In this document: positions 1 to 5,188 of the stretch, in pieces
Numbering within the stretch: the stretch's first letter is position 1
Layout of the letters: every line of letters begins with the position of its first letter
DNA from: Euzebyaceae bacterium
GTDB taxonomy: Bacteria > Actinomycetota > Nitriliruptoria > Euzebyales > Egibacteraceae
Assembly (NCBI GenBank): GCA_013698135.1
Contig: JACCVM010000146.1
Span: 1-5,400 of the forward strand
DNA: 5,400 nucleotides
Direction of reading: 5' to 3'
Made by a program: the position numbers and the translations under genes
Notes under the pieces: model-generated
What the model was told of the DNA's origin: nothing
Database searches by the model: none
The model's input: the letters and a program-made list of their open reading frames with translations, nothing else

Positions 1-436
1 CCGCAGGGGCCGCCGGAGCGGCGGGCGGCTCGTCGGCGCCACCGACGCTGATGCCAGTGGGCGCGCCGGGCTTGAAGGGCGTCGCGGGAGGCCGGAAGCG
101 GGGGGCAGCGGGCTGCGCCTCGTCCGCTCCCGCCTGCTCGGTGGTCTGGCGGCGCAGGTGCGGAGGCAGGACACGACGGGCCTTAGCCCCGCTGGCGGGG
201 GCCTGCAGCGCCGACACGTCGTACTCCTCGGCCTCGCGCTGCTCGTGGTCCTCCTGCTGCTTGCGGCGGGCATCGCGCAGCTTGCCGAGGCTGTCGCGGA
301 AGCGCGCAGCGTCAGGCGGCTCCACGGTCGACGAATGCGACCGGGCGTCGACGCCGAGCTCCGTCAGGCGACGGATGACTTCCTTGTTCGGAAGTCCCGT
401 CTCCTTGGCCAGCTCATAGATTCGGACCTTGCTCAC
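1..436 (-). CDS. infB: Translation initiation factor IF-2, N-terminal part (runs off left edge)
   Basis: IF-2 is the GTPase that brings initiator tRNA to the 30S subunit and promotes subunit joining. Only its first 145 codons are here. Residues 1-50 form the small IF2 N-terminal helical domain (opening SKVRIYELAKE, then LPNKEVIRRL and LGVDARSHSSTVEPPDA, typical of the family). A charged stretch follows (about 50-75), then an Ala/Pro-rich linker with RRVLPPHLRR and PRFRPPATPFKPG. The GTPase and C-terminal domains would lie beyond position 1. The start is GTG at 436-434. It is the only possible one because the preceding in-frame codon is TGA, and AGGAG at 448-444 sits 7 bases upstream. The start overlaps the ylxR stop (GTGA), so translation is probably coupled to ylxR. 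Identity is certain from the N-terminal domain together with the nusA-ylxR context. Confidence 0.96.
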   Translation of the reverse strand, partial: MSKVRIYELAKETGLPNKEVIRRLTELGVDARSHSSTVEPPDAARFRDSLGKLRDARRKQQEDHEQREAEEYDVSALQAPASGAKARRVLPPHLRRQTTEQAGADEAQPAAPRFRPPATPFKPGAPTGISVGGADEPPAAPAAPA

Positions 437-765
437 TCACTCACTCCTGGAAGATTGCCTGCTCGTGCTCCTGCTCCTGCCGTGGTGCGTGCACCACCGG
501 CCGAAGCGTGTCGTGCTGCCCGAAGGGCGTCGGTGTCCACCGTGGCCGTCCCGCGCGGCAGTCGCAGCGCTCGGGCGACCACTGCACCGTTGTTGTCAAG
601 TGCCCGGCGCAGGCATGCGGACCGGTCACACAGGTAGGCACCGCGTCCGGGCTTCGCCACTGCGGGATCGACCGTCACGGTGCCGTCAACGGCCACCAGC
701 CGAAGCAGCGTGGCTTTGTCGGCGCGTCGCCGGCAGGCCAGGCAGGAGCGGATGGGGGTTGCCAT
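433..765 (-). CDS. ylxR: YlxR-family RNA-binding protein (RnpM-like)
   Basis: This is a small basic protein of 110 residues in the usual slot between nusA and infB. Visible family marks are RSCLACRRR near the N-terminus and PGRGAYLCDRSAC at about residues 39-51. The four cysteines C8, C11, C46 and C51 are arranged CxxC...CxxxxC. The tail (about 85-110) is Ala/Gly/Arg-rich and looks disordered. In Firmicutes the family is known to bind the RNase P RNA and modulate RNase P (RnpM), so a similar RNA-binding role here is inference. Start choice: ATG at 765 lies 9 bases after GGAGGG (780-775), and an in-frame TTG at 768 lies 6 bases after it. I prefer ATG. The Shine-Dalgarno site lies across the end of nusA, whose stop is at 773-771, which suggests translational coupling. 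The stop TGA (435-433) overlaps the infB GTG. Confidence 0.93.
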   Translation of the reverse strand: MATPIRSCLACRRRADKATLLRLVAVDGTVTVDPAVAKPGRGAYLCDRSACLRRALDNNGAVVARALRLPRGTATVDTDALRAARHASAGGARTTAGAGARAGNLPGVSE

Positions 766-770
766 CAAGT

Positions 771-1853
771 CTAGCCCTCCGGCTCTCCGGAAGCCTCCGC
801 CACCGGCGCGCTGTCGGCGATCGGGTTGCCGTGCTCGTCGATCTCCCCCCGCTCGTAGGCGGCCTGAAATGCGGCCTGCTCCTCGGCGAACTGGGTCTCG
901 CTCTTGATGTCGACGCGCCAGCCGGTCAGCCGGGCTGCCAGGCGGGCGTTCTGCCCCTCCCGCCCGATGGCCAGCGACAGCTGGTAATCGGGGACCACGA
1001 CCAGGGCGGTCGCGTCGTCGGGGTACAGGTAGACCTCGCTGACCTTCGCGGGCGACAGGGCGTTAGCAACCAGCTGCGCTGGCTCGTCGGAGAACGGGAT
1101 GATGTCCACCTTCTCGCCGGACAGCTCCTCGACCACCGCCATGACCCGAGTGCCGCGCGTACCAACGCAGGCGCCGACGGGATCGACATTGGCGTCCGTG
1201 GTCTCCACCGCGATCTTGGTGCGATGGCCCGCCTCCCGGGCGATGCCTCGGATCTGCACAAGCCCGTCGGCGATCTCGGGCACCTCCAGGCGGAACAGCT
1301 CCTTGACCAGATTCGGATGGCTGCGGCTACAGATGATCTGGGGGCCCTTGAAGGAGCGGCGCACTTCGACGATGTAGGCGCGCAGGCGGGTGCCGTGCTC
1401 GTAGCGCTCGGTCGGCACTTGCTCTGCGTAGGGCAGCACGGCCTCGGCGTTGCCCAGGTCGAGCACAGTCAGCCCTCGGTCGTGGATCTGCAGCGTGCCG
1501 GTGACCAGGTCACCCTCTTTGCCCGAGTACTCGCCGTAGGTCATCTCGCGCTCGGCCTCGCGCAAGCGCTGCATCAACACCTGCTTGGCGGTCTGGGCCA
1601 CGATCCGGCCGAAGTCGTGCGGGTCGTCCTCCCACTCCGCCACGATGTTGCCGTCGTCGTCGAGCTCCTGCGCGAAGACGGTGACCGCACCAGAGCCGCG
1701 GTCGATGACGACGCGAGCCTCCTCGGCGTCGGCCTGCGACCGCTTGTAAGCACTCGCCAGCGCCCCCTCCAACGCCTCGATGATGGTGTCGAAGGCGATG
1801 CCCTTCTCGCGCTCGATGCTGCGCAGGGCGTTGATGTCGACGGGCTTCATCAT
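771..1853 (-). CDS. nusA: Transcription termination/antitermination factor NusA
   Basis: NusA binds RNA polymerase and nascent RNA and modulates pausing, termination and antitermination. The 360-residue product has the standard order. An N-terminal polymerase-binding domain (about 1-105) contains the conserved REKGI and EALEGALASAYKR. An S1 domain spans about 112-175. KH1 (about 182-255) has a GTRG loop at 231-234 after DPVGACV. KH2 (about 260-322) has GREG at 297-300, followed by QNARLAARLTGW. A short acidic tail follows. The C-terminal acidic repeats of proteobacterial NusA are absent, as is usual in Actinobacteria. The start is ATG at 1853, 5 bases after a perfect AAGGAG. A second ATG follows directly at 1850 and is an equally good start at spacing 8. 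The reading frame stays open upstream into rimP, but without a comparable ribosome site. The gene lies 49 bases downstream of rimP. Confidence 0.97.
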   Translation of the reverse strand: MMKPVDINALRSIEREKGIAFDTIIEALEGALASAYKRSQADAEEARVVIDRGSGAVTVFAQELDDDGNIVAEWEDDPHDFGRIVAQTAKQVLMQRLREAEREMTYGEYSGKEGDLVTGTLQIHDRGLTVLDLGNAEAVLPYAEQVPTERYEHGTRLRAYIVEVRRSFKGPQIICSRSHPNLVKELFRLEVPEIADGLVQIRGIAREAGHRTKIAVETTDANVDPVGACVGTRGTRVMAVVEELSGEKVDIIPFSDEPAQLVANALSPAKVSEVYLYPDDATALVVVPDYQLSLAIGREGQNARLAARLTGWRVDIKSETQFAEEQAAFQAAYERGEIDEHGNPIADSAPVAEASGEPEG

Positions 1854-1858
1854 CTCGG

Positions 1859-1864
1859 CTCCTT
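1859..1864 (-). promoter_or_regulatory. nusA Shine-Dalgarno site
   Basis: AAGGAG on the minus strand ends 5 bases before the first of two adjacent ATG codons (1853 and 1850). It fixes the nusA start against the longer open frame that continues upstream through the rimP coding region. Confidence 0.85.
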
Positions 1865-1902
1865 GGTCGCCCCGTGCTTCGCCTCTGTTGATCCCCGCGC
1901 CA

Positions 1903-2355
1903 TCACCACGGCAGCGCCTGTCGAGCCGAGTCCACTTCGACATAGGGCACCGCCACCGTGGCGCCGTCCACGACCAGCACGACGGCGTCGTCCCGAGCCT
2001 CGCGTACCGTGCCCCGAAGCTCGGCGACGCGATCGGCCTCCTGCCGTCGCAGCTGCACCAACCGGCCCTCGACGCGGTCGAAGTCGCGCTGCGTGCGCAG
2101 CGGGCGGTCGGTACCCGGCGAAGTGACCTCCAGGGAATAGCGACCGCTGATGGGATCGGAGGCATCCAGCTGTCCCGACAGATCGCGCGACAGCTGTTGG
2201 CAGGTCCCGACATCGACCCCACCCTTGCGATCGACCACCACGCGGACGATCGTCTGGGGACCCGCACCCTTGACCTCAACCTCGACGAGGTCCAAACCTG
2301 CAGCGGTGGCGACGGTGGTGGCGCAACGCCGGATCACCGTAGTGTCCTGCGCCAT
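1903..2355 (-). CDS. rimP: Ribosome maturation factor RimP
   Basis: RimP assists late assembly of the 30S subunit in the cytoplasm. The product is 150 residues, the usual length. The N-terminal alpha/beta domain (about 1-86) carries the family signature YSLEVTSPGTDRPL at 73-86, preceded by a beta strand rich in Val/Arg/Asp (IVRVVVDRKGG) and a helix containing CQQLSRDLS. The C-terminal SH3-like domain (about 88-150) includes RRDF-type spacing, VQLRR and ELRGTVREA. The start is ATG at 2355, right after a near-perfect AGGAGGT (2365-2359). The frame is open far upstream, but that stretch lacks RimP similarity and crosses the hairpin leader. It heads the rimP-nusA-ylxR-infB series, a conserved bacterial order, and is probably the first gene of the transcript. 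Confidence 0.95.
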   Translation of the reverse strand: MAQDTTVIRRCATTVATAAGLDLVEVEVKGAGPQTIVRVVVDRKGGVDVGTCQQLSRDLSGQLDASDPISGRYSLEVTSPGTDRPLRTQRDFDRVEGRLVQLRRQEADRVAELRGTVREARDDAVVLVVDGATVAVPYVEVDSARQALPW

Positions 2356-2358
2356 GTC

Positions 2359-2365
2359 ACCTCCT
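2359..2365 (-). promoter_or_regulatory. rimP Shine-Dalgarno site
   Basis: AGGAGGT on the minus strand lies 3 bases from the ATG at 2355, slightly closer than usual. It is the reason for starting rimP here rather than further upstream in the same open frame. Confidence 0.85.
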
Positions 2366-2369
2366 GTCT

Positions 2370-2391
2370 GCTCGGCACGCGCTCGGCACGC
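2370..2391. repeat. 11-bp perfect tandem duplication in rimP leader
   Basis: GCTCGGCACGC occurs at 2370-2380 and again, with no mismatch and no gap, at 2381-2391. It lies between the terminator-like hairpin and the rimP ribosome binding site, so it would be in the 5' untranslated region. It may be a simple replication duplication; no function is visible. Confidence 0.8.
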
Positions 2392-2399
2392 GAACGAAA

Positions 2400-2426
2400 C
2401 AAAAAGTGGGCCAGGAAGCCCACTTT
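2400..2426 (-). terminator. Rho-independent terminator-like hairpin (minus strand)
   Basis: A perfect 9-bp stem is formed by AAAGTGGGC (2403-2411) and GCCCACTTT (2418-2426), with a 6-base loop. Read on the minus strand, the stem is followed at once by a U-rich run (TTTTTGTTT counting the last stem bases). The plus-strand side has no such run, so it acts leftward. It lies 159 bases after the stop of the PPOX gene and 45 bases before rimP. It may end the PPOX transcript, or act as an attenuator in the rimP leader if the promoter proposed at 2523-2551 is real. Confidence 0.75.
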
Positions 2427-2460
2427 CGCATTCGGTCGCTCGGTTGTGCAGGGCGGCGCT

Positions 2461-2477
2461 CCCGTGCGTTCCACGGG
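2461..2477 (-). other. Small hairpin in rimP upstream region
   Basis: CCCGTG (2461-2466) and CACGGG (2472-2477) form a perfect 6-bp stem with a 5-base loop. No U-run follows on either strand, so it is not an obvious terminator. It would lie in the rimP leader RNA upstream of the stronger hairpin at 2403-2426. By chance alone a GC-rich 6-bp stem is not rare. Confidence 0.4.
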
Positions 2478-2499
2478 CACCCCGGACGCGCAGAACCTC

Positions 2500-2512
2500 C
2501 CGGTCCGACCGG
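2500..2512. promoter_or_regulatory. 13-base palindrome, possible operator
   Basis: CCGGTC and GACCGG are perfect inverted 6-base arms around a single central C. It lies close to where transcription would begin from the candidate promoter at 2523-2551, which fits an operator. The motif is short and GC-rich, so it may be chance. I do not recognise a regulator for it. Confidence 0.3.
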
Positions 2513-2522
2513 TCCAACGCCG

Positions 2523-2551
2523 ACAGTAGCAAAGGGCGCCGCGCCCGGCAA
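2523..2551 (-). promoter_or_regulatory. Candidate sigma70-type promoter for rimP operon
   Basis: On the minus strand, TTGCCG (2551-2546) is separated by 17 bases from TACTGT (2528-2523), which fits the actinobacterial TAnnnT -10 core with a partial -35. Transcription would start near 2516 and give a leader of about 160 bases before rimP. That leader would contain the palindrome, two hairpins and the tandem repeat. It begins 33 bases after the PPOX stop codon. This is an inference from consensus matching only. Confidence 0.4.
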
Positions 2552-2584
2552 CGCCTCGGTGGCAACGGTGCTGCTAGCGGAGGT

Positions 2585-3016
2585 TCACCGCGCCGTCGGG
2601 TACAGGTTGCCGATCTCGAACGACAGCTCCAGCCGCCGGTCGGCGACCATGGCCTCGAAGAACTCGTCGGGGTCGGAATGTGGGTGGCCAGTGGCTGCCT
2701 CGTTGAGCCGCAGCAGCCGTCGGCAGGTCTCGTCGCCCGCTTCGGCAGCCAATGGGGACAGCTGGGCATCGCCCTCCGCGACGACGTAGGTCCAGAAGTC
2801 GTCGCTGGTCACATGGAGGCTGACACGCGGGTCCCGGCGCACGTTGGCGGTCTTGGCGCGGCCGTCGGTCACTGACACGCGGATGCGCCGGTCCAGCAGC
2901 GCGTAGGCCACGTTGCTCAGCTGTGGCCGGCCGTCGGAGGACTTGAGCGTCACCAGGACGCCCCAGTGGCGCTGCGCCAGGAACGACTCGGCTTCGGCGG
3001 TGGACAACGGTGGCAT
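2585..3016 (-). CDS. PPOX-class F420-type oxidoreductase (Rv1155-like)
   Basis: The product is a 143-residue split-beta-barrel (pyridoxamine-5'-phosphate-oxidase fold) protein. It closely recalls mycobacterial Rv1155, an F420-binding member of the FDOR-B group. Shared features are GRPQLSNVAY at about 30-39, GRAKTANVRRDPR at about 52-64, VAEGDAQLSPLA at about 78-90 and AMVADRRLEL at about 120-130. Family members bind F420, or sometimes FMN or FAD, in a dimer interface and reduce small unsaturated substrates; the substrate here is unknown. The start is ATG at 3016 with TGGAGG 6 bases upstream. An in-frame TTG at 3040 is less likely and would fall next to a possible -10 element. The gene is transcribed away from the dioxygenase gene across 90 bases, and towards rimP on the same strand. 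F420 rather than FMN use is inferred from the Rv1155 resemblance. Confidence 0.9.
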   Translation of the reverse strand: MPPLSTAEAESFLAQRHWGVLVTLKSSDGRPQLSNVAYALLDRRIRVSVTDGRAKTANVRRDPRVSLHVTSDDFWTYVVAEGDAQLSPLAAEAGDETCRRLLRLNEAATGHPHSDPDEFFEAMVADRRLELSFEIGNLYPTAR

Positions 3017-3041
3017 GCAACGCCTCCAGACGGTTGGCAAA

Positions 3042-3047
3042 AGCGTA
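3042..3047 (-). promoter_or_regulatory. Possible -10 element for the PPOX gene
   Basis: TACGCT on the minus strand fits TAnnnT and would start transcription near 3035, about 20 bases before the PPOX ATG. I find no convincing -35 hexamer upstream of it. No good promoter is visible for the divergent plus-strand gene in the same 90 bases. Confidence 0.25.
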
Positions 3048-3096
3048 CCGGTGGCGGCGAATGGCTGCGGAGCGCAGGCTGGTGGCCGCCGACGAC

Positions 3097-3102
3097 AGGA
3101 AG
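3097..3102 (+). promoter_or_regulatory. Ribosome binding site of the oxygenase gene
   Basis: AGGAAG lies 4 bases (6 from the AGGA core) before the ATG at 3107. This fixes the start and removes 47 codons of upstream open frame that overlap the divergent PPOX gene. Confidence 0.75.
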
Positions 3103-3106
3103 CCGC

Positions 3107-4138
3107 ATGGACACTGCTGGACCCTTGCTGGCGCGAGGTCTGCGCGCGCCCGACTTCGTCCTCCCTCGCGCGGACCGGACGCCGACGCGCTTCTACGCCA
3201 TCGCGGGAGGACGACCCGCAGTGATCTGCCTGTTCGACGCCGGCGAGTCGGGGCAGGTGGAGGCCGTCACGGCGCTGGCCACGGCACTAGGTCAGGTCGA
3301 CGGCCTCGATGTGTCCCTGCACCGGGTGGCTCGCCCGGGTGCAAGTCCCGACCTCCAGCACGAGTTGCACAACGGTGCCTCCATTGGAGATCCCGACGTG
3401 CTGTCCGACGTCGACGGCAAGGTCCACGCCGCCTACCGCGCCGGGCCGGGCGTGACCGGCTACGTGCTGGACCCGAACCTGCGCGTGCTCGACGGCTGGA
3501 CCGATGCCTCGCCGGGTGACGCCGCCGAGGCGGTGCGCGCCGCCATCGCCGGACTGCCGCGGCAGGAACCCTCGGAGATCACCGCCCAAGCGCCGGTGCT
3601 GCTGATCCCCGACGCGCTCGACGCCGGCATGTGCGCCGAGCTGATGGACGTCTGGGAGCAGCAAGGGTCGGTGGAAACGGGCGTCGAGTCGTCGGCCGGG
3701 GGGCGCCGGGCCGACACCATCGCGGTCGGCTACAAGCGCAGACGCGATCACACGGTCACCGATCAGGCACTGTCCCAGCGGACCGCCTCGGAGGTTGGCC
3801 GGCGAATCATGCCGGAGATCGCCAAGGCGTTCGCATTCCGCGCGAGCCGCTTCGAGGGATTCAAGATCGGCTGCTACGACGCCACTACGGGCGGGTTCTT
3901 CCGCGCTCACCGCGACAACCTGAGCCCGTCAACCGCGCACCGAAGGTTCGCGCTCACGCTCAACCTGAACCATGGCTATTCCGGCGGGCACCTGCGTTTT
4001 CCCGAGTACGGTCCCCAGCGGTATCGCCCGGCCGCCGGCGCCGCGTTGATCTTCTCCTGCTCGTTGTTGCACGAAGTCCTCGACGTCACCGACGGCCGCC
4101 GCTTCGTGCTGCTGTCGTTCCTGTCCGGTAGCGACTGA
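3107..4138 (+). CDS. Redoxin-like domain fused to prolyl-4-hydroxylase-type Fe(II)/2OG oxygenase
   Basis: This 343-residue protein has two domains. Residues about 8-150 resemble an AhpC/TSA (peroxiredoxin) fold: APDFVLP near the start, strand AVICLFD, then VLSDVDGKVHAAYRAG and GYVLDPNLRVLDGW. The peroxidatic cysteine of that fold is missing; its expected place, three residues before E52, is G49, so peroxidase activity is unlikely. Residues about 160-343 match the P4H-type oxygenase fold. Metal ligands are H268 and D270 (AHRD) and H322 (LLHEV), with R331 or R332 as the likely 2-oxoglutarate anchor. Y257 and SGGHLRFPEYG (292-302) also fit. The reaction would be O2- and 2OG-dependent hydroxylation; the substrate is unknown. 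Start: ATG at 3107 with AGGA 6 bases upstream. The longer frame from 2966 would overlap the PPOX coding region and is rejected. No signal peptide is seen, so it is probably cytoplasmic. Confidence 0.88.
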   Translation: MDTAGPLLARGLRAPDFVLPRADRTPTRFYAIAGGRPAVICLFDAGESGQVEAVTALATALGQVDGLDVSLHRVARPGASPDLQHELHNGASIGDPDVLSDVDGKVHAAYRAGPGVTGYVLDPNLRVLDGWTDASPGDAAEAVRAAIAGLPRQEPSEITAQAPVLLIPDALDAGMCAELMDVWEQQGSVETGVESSAGGRRADTIAVGYKRRRDHTVTDQALSQRTASEVGRRIMPEIAKAFAFRASRFEGFKIGCYDATTGGFFRAHRDNLSPSTAHRRFALTLNLNHGYSGGHLRFPEYGPQRYRPAAGAALIFSCSLLHEVLDVTDGRRFVLLSFLSGSD

Positions 4139-4170
4139 CGATAACGGCCCACCCGCCAACCTCCCTACCA

Positions 4171-4287
4171 GCCGGGTGCCGTTCCGGACACCAACGTCCG
4201 CTGTCGCACCCGCTCGACGCGAGCAGCCGACCCCCCGCCCGGCCGGGTGCCGTTGCGGACACCAGCGTCGGCTAACGCACCCACTCG
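4171..4287. repeat. Pair of 46-base diverged direct repeats with stem-loop potential
   Basis: Unit 1 (4171-4216) and unit 2 (4242-4287) are identical at 40 of 46 positions and separated by 25 bases. Each opens with GCCGGGTGCCGTT. Each can fold: GGGTGC and GCACCC (4174-4179 with 4206-4211; 4245-4250 with 4277-4282) form outer arms. An inner stem CGGAC/GTCCG (4185-4189 with 4196-4200) is perfect in unit 1 and has one mismatch in unit 2. The pair fills the gap between two convergent genes. It could be a dispersed REP-like intergenic element or a two-way transcription barrier. No U-run follows either unit, so it is not a classical terminator. Confidence 0.75.
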
Positions 4288-4298
4288 TGGGGCACTGG

Positions 4299-5165
4299 TC
4301 ATGACCGGGGCGCGTGGGGTGCCCGATCTGACAGGACGTCGCTGATAGGACGGGCGCGGTGCCGCAGCACGGCGTCGGCGCGAGCGGTGGTCAAGCGCAG
4401 ATCTCGGGGCCCCGGCTCGGACACGCCGGAGCGCGTGGTGCTGGAAGCGGGGCGAATCGCGGAAGTGGGCAGCCCCAGTTGCGTGGCCAGCAGCACGCCG
4501 AGGGTGTAGCGGCTGACCGCTTCGGGCCCAACGAGATGCCAGACGCCGGCGCGCTCGGCGGCCGGCAGACCAGCCAGCTCCCACACTTGGGCGGCGAGGT
4601 CCTCGACGGCGATGGGGCAACGCAGCTGGTCGACGAACAGGTCGACGCCGCGGCCGGCGCGGATCCCTCCGGTGATCCAGGCGGTCATTGGATCGGGCAG
4701 CAGCGCGGCGAGGATCAGCGAGGTGCGGATCACCACCGCCTTGGGCACCAGCCGCAGCACCTCACGCTCGGCGGTGTGCTTCCAACGTCCGTACTGCGTG
4801 AGGGGCGCCGGCGCGTCGGCCTCGGCGTAGGGCGCATGCTCGCCGTCGAAGACCACATCGCTGGACAGGTGCACCAGGTCCGCACCGACGGCGGCGGTCG
4901 CGGCGGCCACCGACCGTGAGGCGGCGACGATGTCTCGCTCGCCGTCGGCCTTGCCATAGGCGGTGTGCACCACCAGACCGGGGCGCACGCGGGCCATGAG
5001 ATCACCGACGGCCGAGGGATCGGACAGCTCCACCCGGTGTCCGGTCGCGCCGGTGACCGGCGACCGACGCCAGGTGGCGTGCACCGGCGAGCCAGCGGGG
5101 GCGGTGGCCAGCAGCGCGCTGCCGAGCAGACCCGCGCCGCCGGTGACCAGCACGACAGCGCTCAT
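4299..5165 (-). CDS. RmlD-like NAD(P)-dependent sugar-nucleotide reductase / SDR
   Basis: This 288-residue extended short-chain dehydrogenase resembles dTDP-4-dehydrorhamnose reductase (RmlD). The Rossmann dinucleotide motif is TGGAGLLGS at 8-16. The catalytic part shows LSSDVVFDG (100-108), like STDYVFDG of RmlD, and YGRWK (Y125, K129) as the YxxxK pair. Further family marks are VIRTSLI (145-151), DQLRCPIAVEDLA (179-191) and PRDLRLTTARA (253-263). True RmlD work in rhamnose synthesis cannot be assumed, since no other rhamnose gene is in view; a general sugar-nucleotide or ketone reductase is as likely. The start is ATG at 5165, 10 bases after AGGG. A TTG at 5171 is possible but only 4 bases from it. 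The gene begins 23 bases after the ispG stop on the same strand, so it is probably cotranscribed with it. It converges on the oxygenase gene. Confidence 0.87.
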   Translation of the reverse strand: MSAVVLVTGGAGLLGSALLATAPAGSPVHATWRRSPVTGATGHRVELSDPSAVGDLMARVRPGLVVHTAYGKADGERDIVAASRSVAAATAAVGADLVHLSSDVVFDGEHAPYAEADAPAPLTQYGRWKHTAEREVLRLVPKAVVIRTSLILAALLPDPMTAWITGGIRAGRGVDLFVDQLRCPIAVEDLAAQVWELAGLPAAERAGVWHLVGPEAVSRYTLGVLLATQLGLPTSAIRPASSTTRSGVSEPGPRDLRLTTARADAVLRHRARPISDVLSDRAPHAPRS

Positions 5166-5188
5166 GACCAAGAGACCCTGCGGCGACG

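Noticed and set aside
429..2126. A 565-codon open frame on the plus strand across ylxR, nusA and rimP
   Set aside because: It is antisense to three clearly recognised genes. Its translation is low-complexity and matches no family I know, and long antisense frames are expected at this GC content.
2532..2546. GC-rich hairpin GGGCG/CGCCC followed by TTT on the minus strand, as a PPOX terminator
   Set aside because: The stem is only 5 bp with a 3-base loop and the T-run is three bases. The hairpin at 2403-2426 is far stronger.
2966..3106. Upstream extension of the oxygenase gene to an ATG at 2966
   Set aside because: It would overlap the 5' end of the divergent PPOX gene, adds 47 residues with no similarity to the redoxin fold, and lacks the AGGAAG site found before 3107.
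3287..3910. A 207-codon minus-strand frame inside the oxygenase gene
   Set aside because: It lies opposite recognisable redoxin and oxygenase domains, and I see no protein motif in it and no ribosome site that stands out.
4171..4287. CRISPR array
   Set aside because: There are only two units, they are 13% diverged, the spacer is 25 bases and no cas gene is present.
4359..4919. A 186-codon plus-strand frame opposite the RmlD-like gene
   Set aside because: The minus strand carries the Rossmann and YxxxK motifs here. The plus-strand product is Gly/Gln-rich without a recognisable domain.
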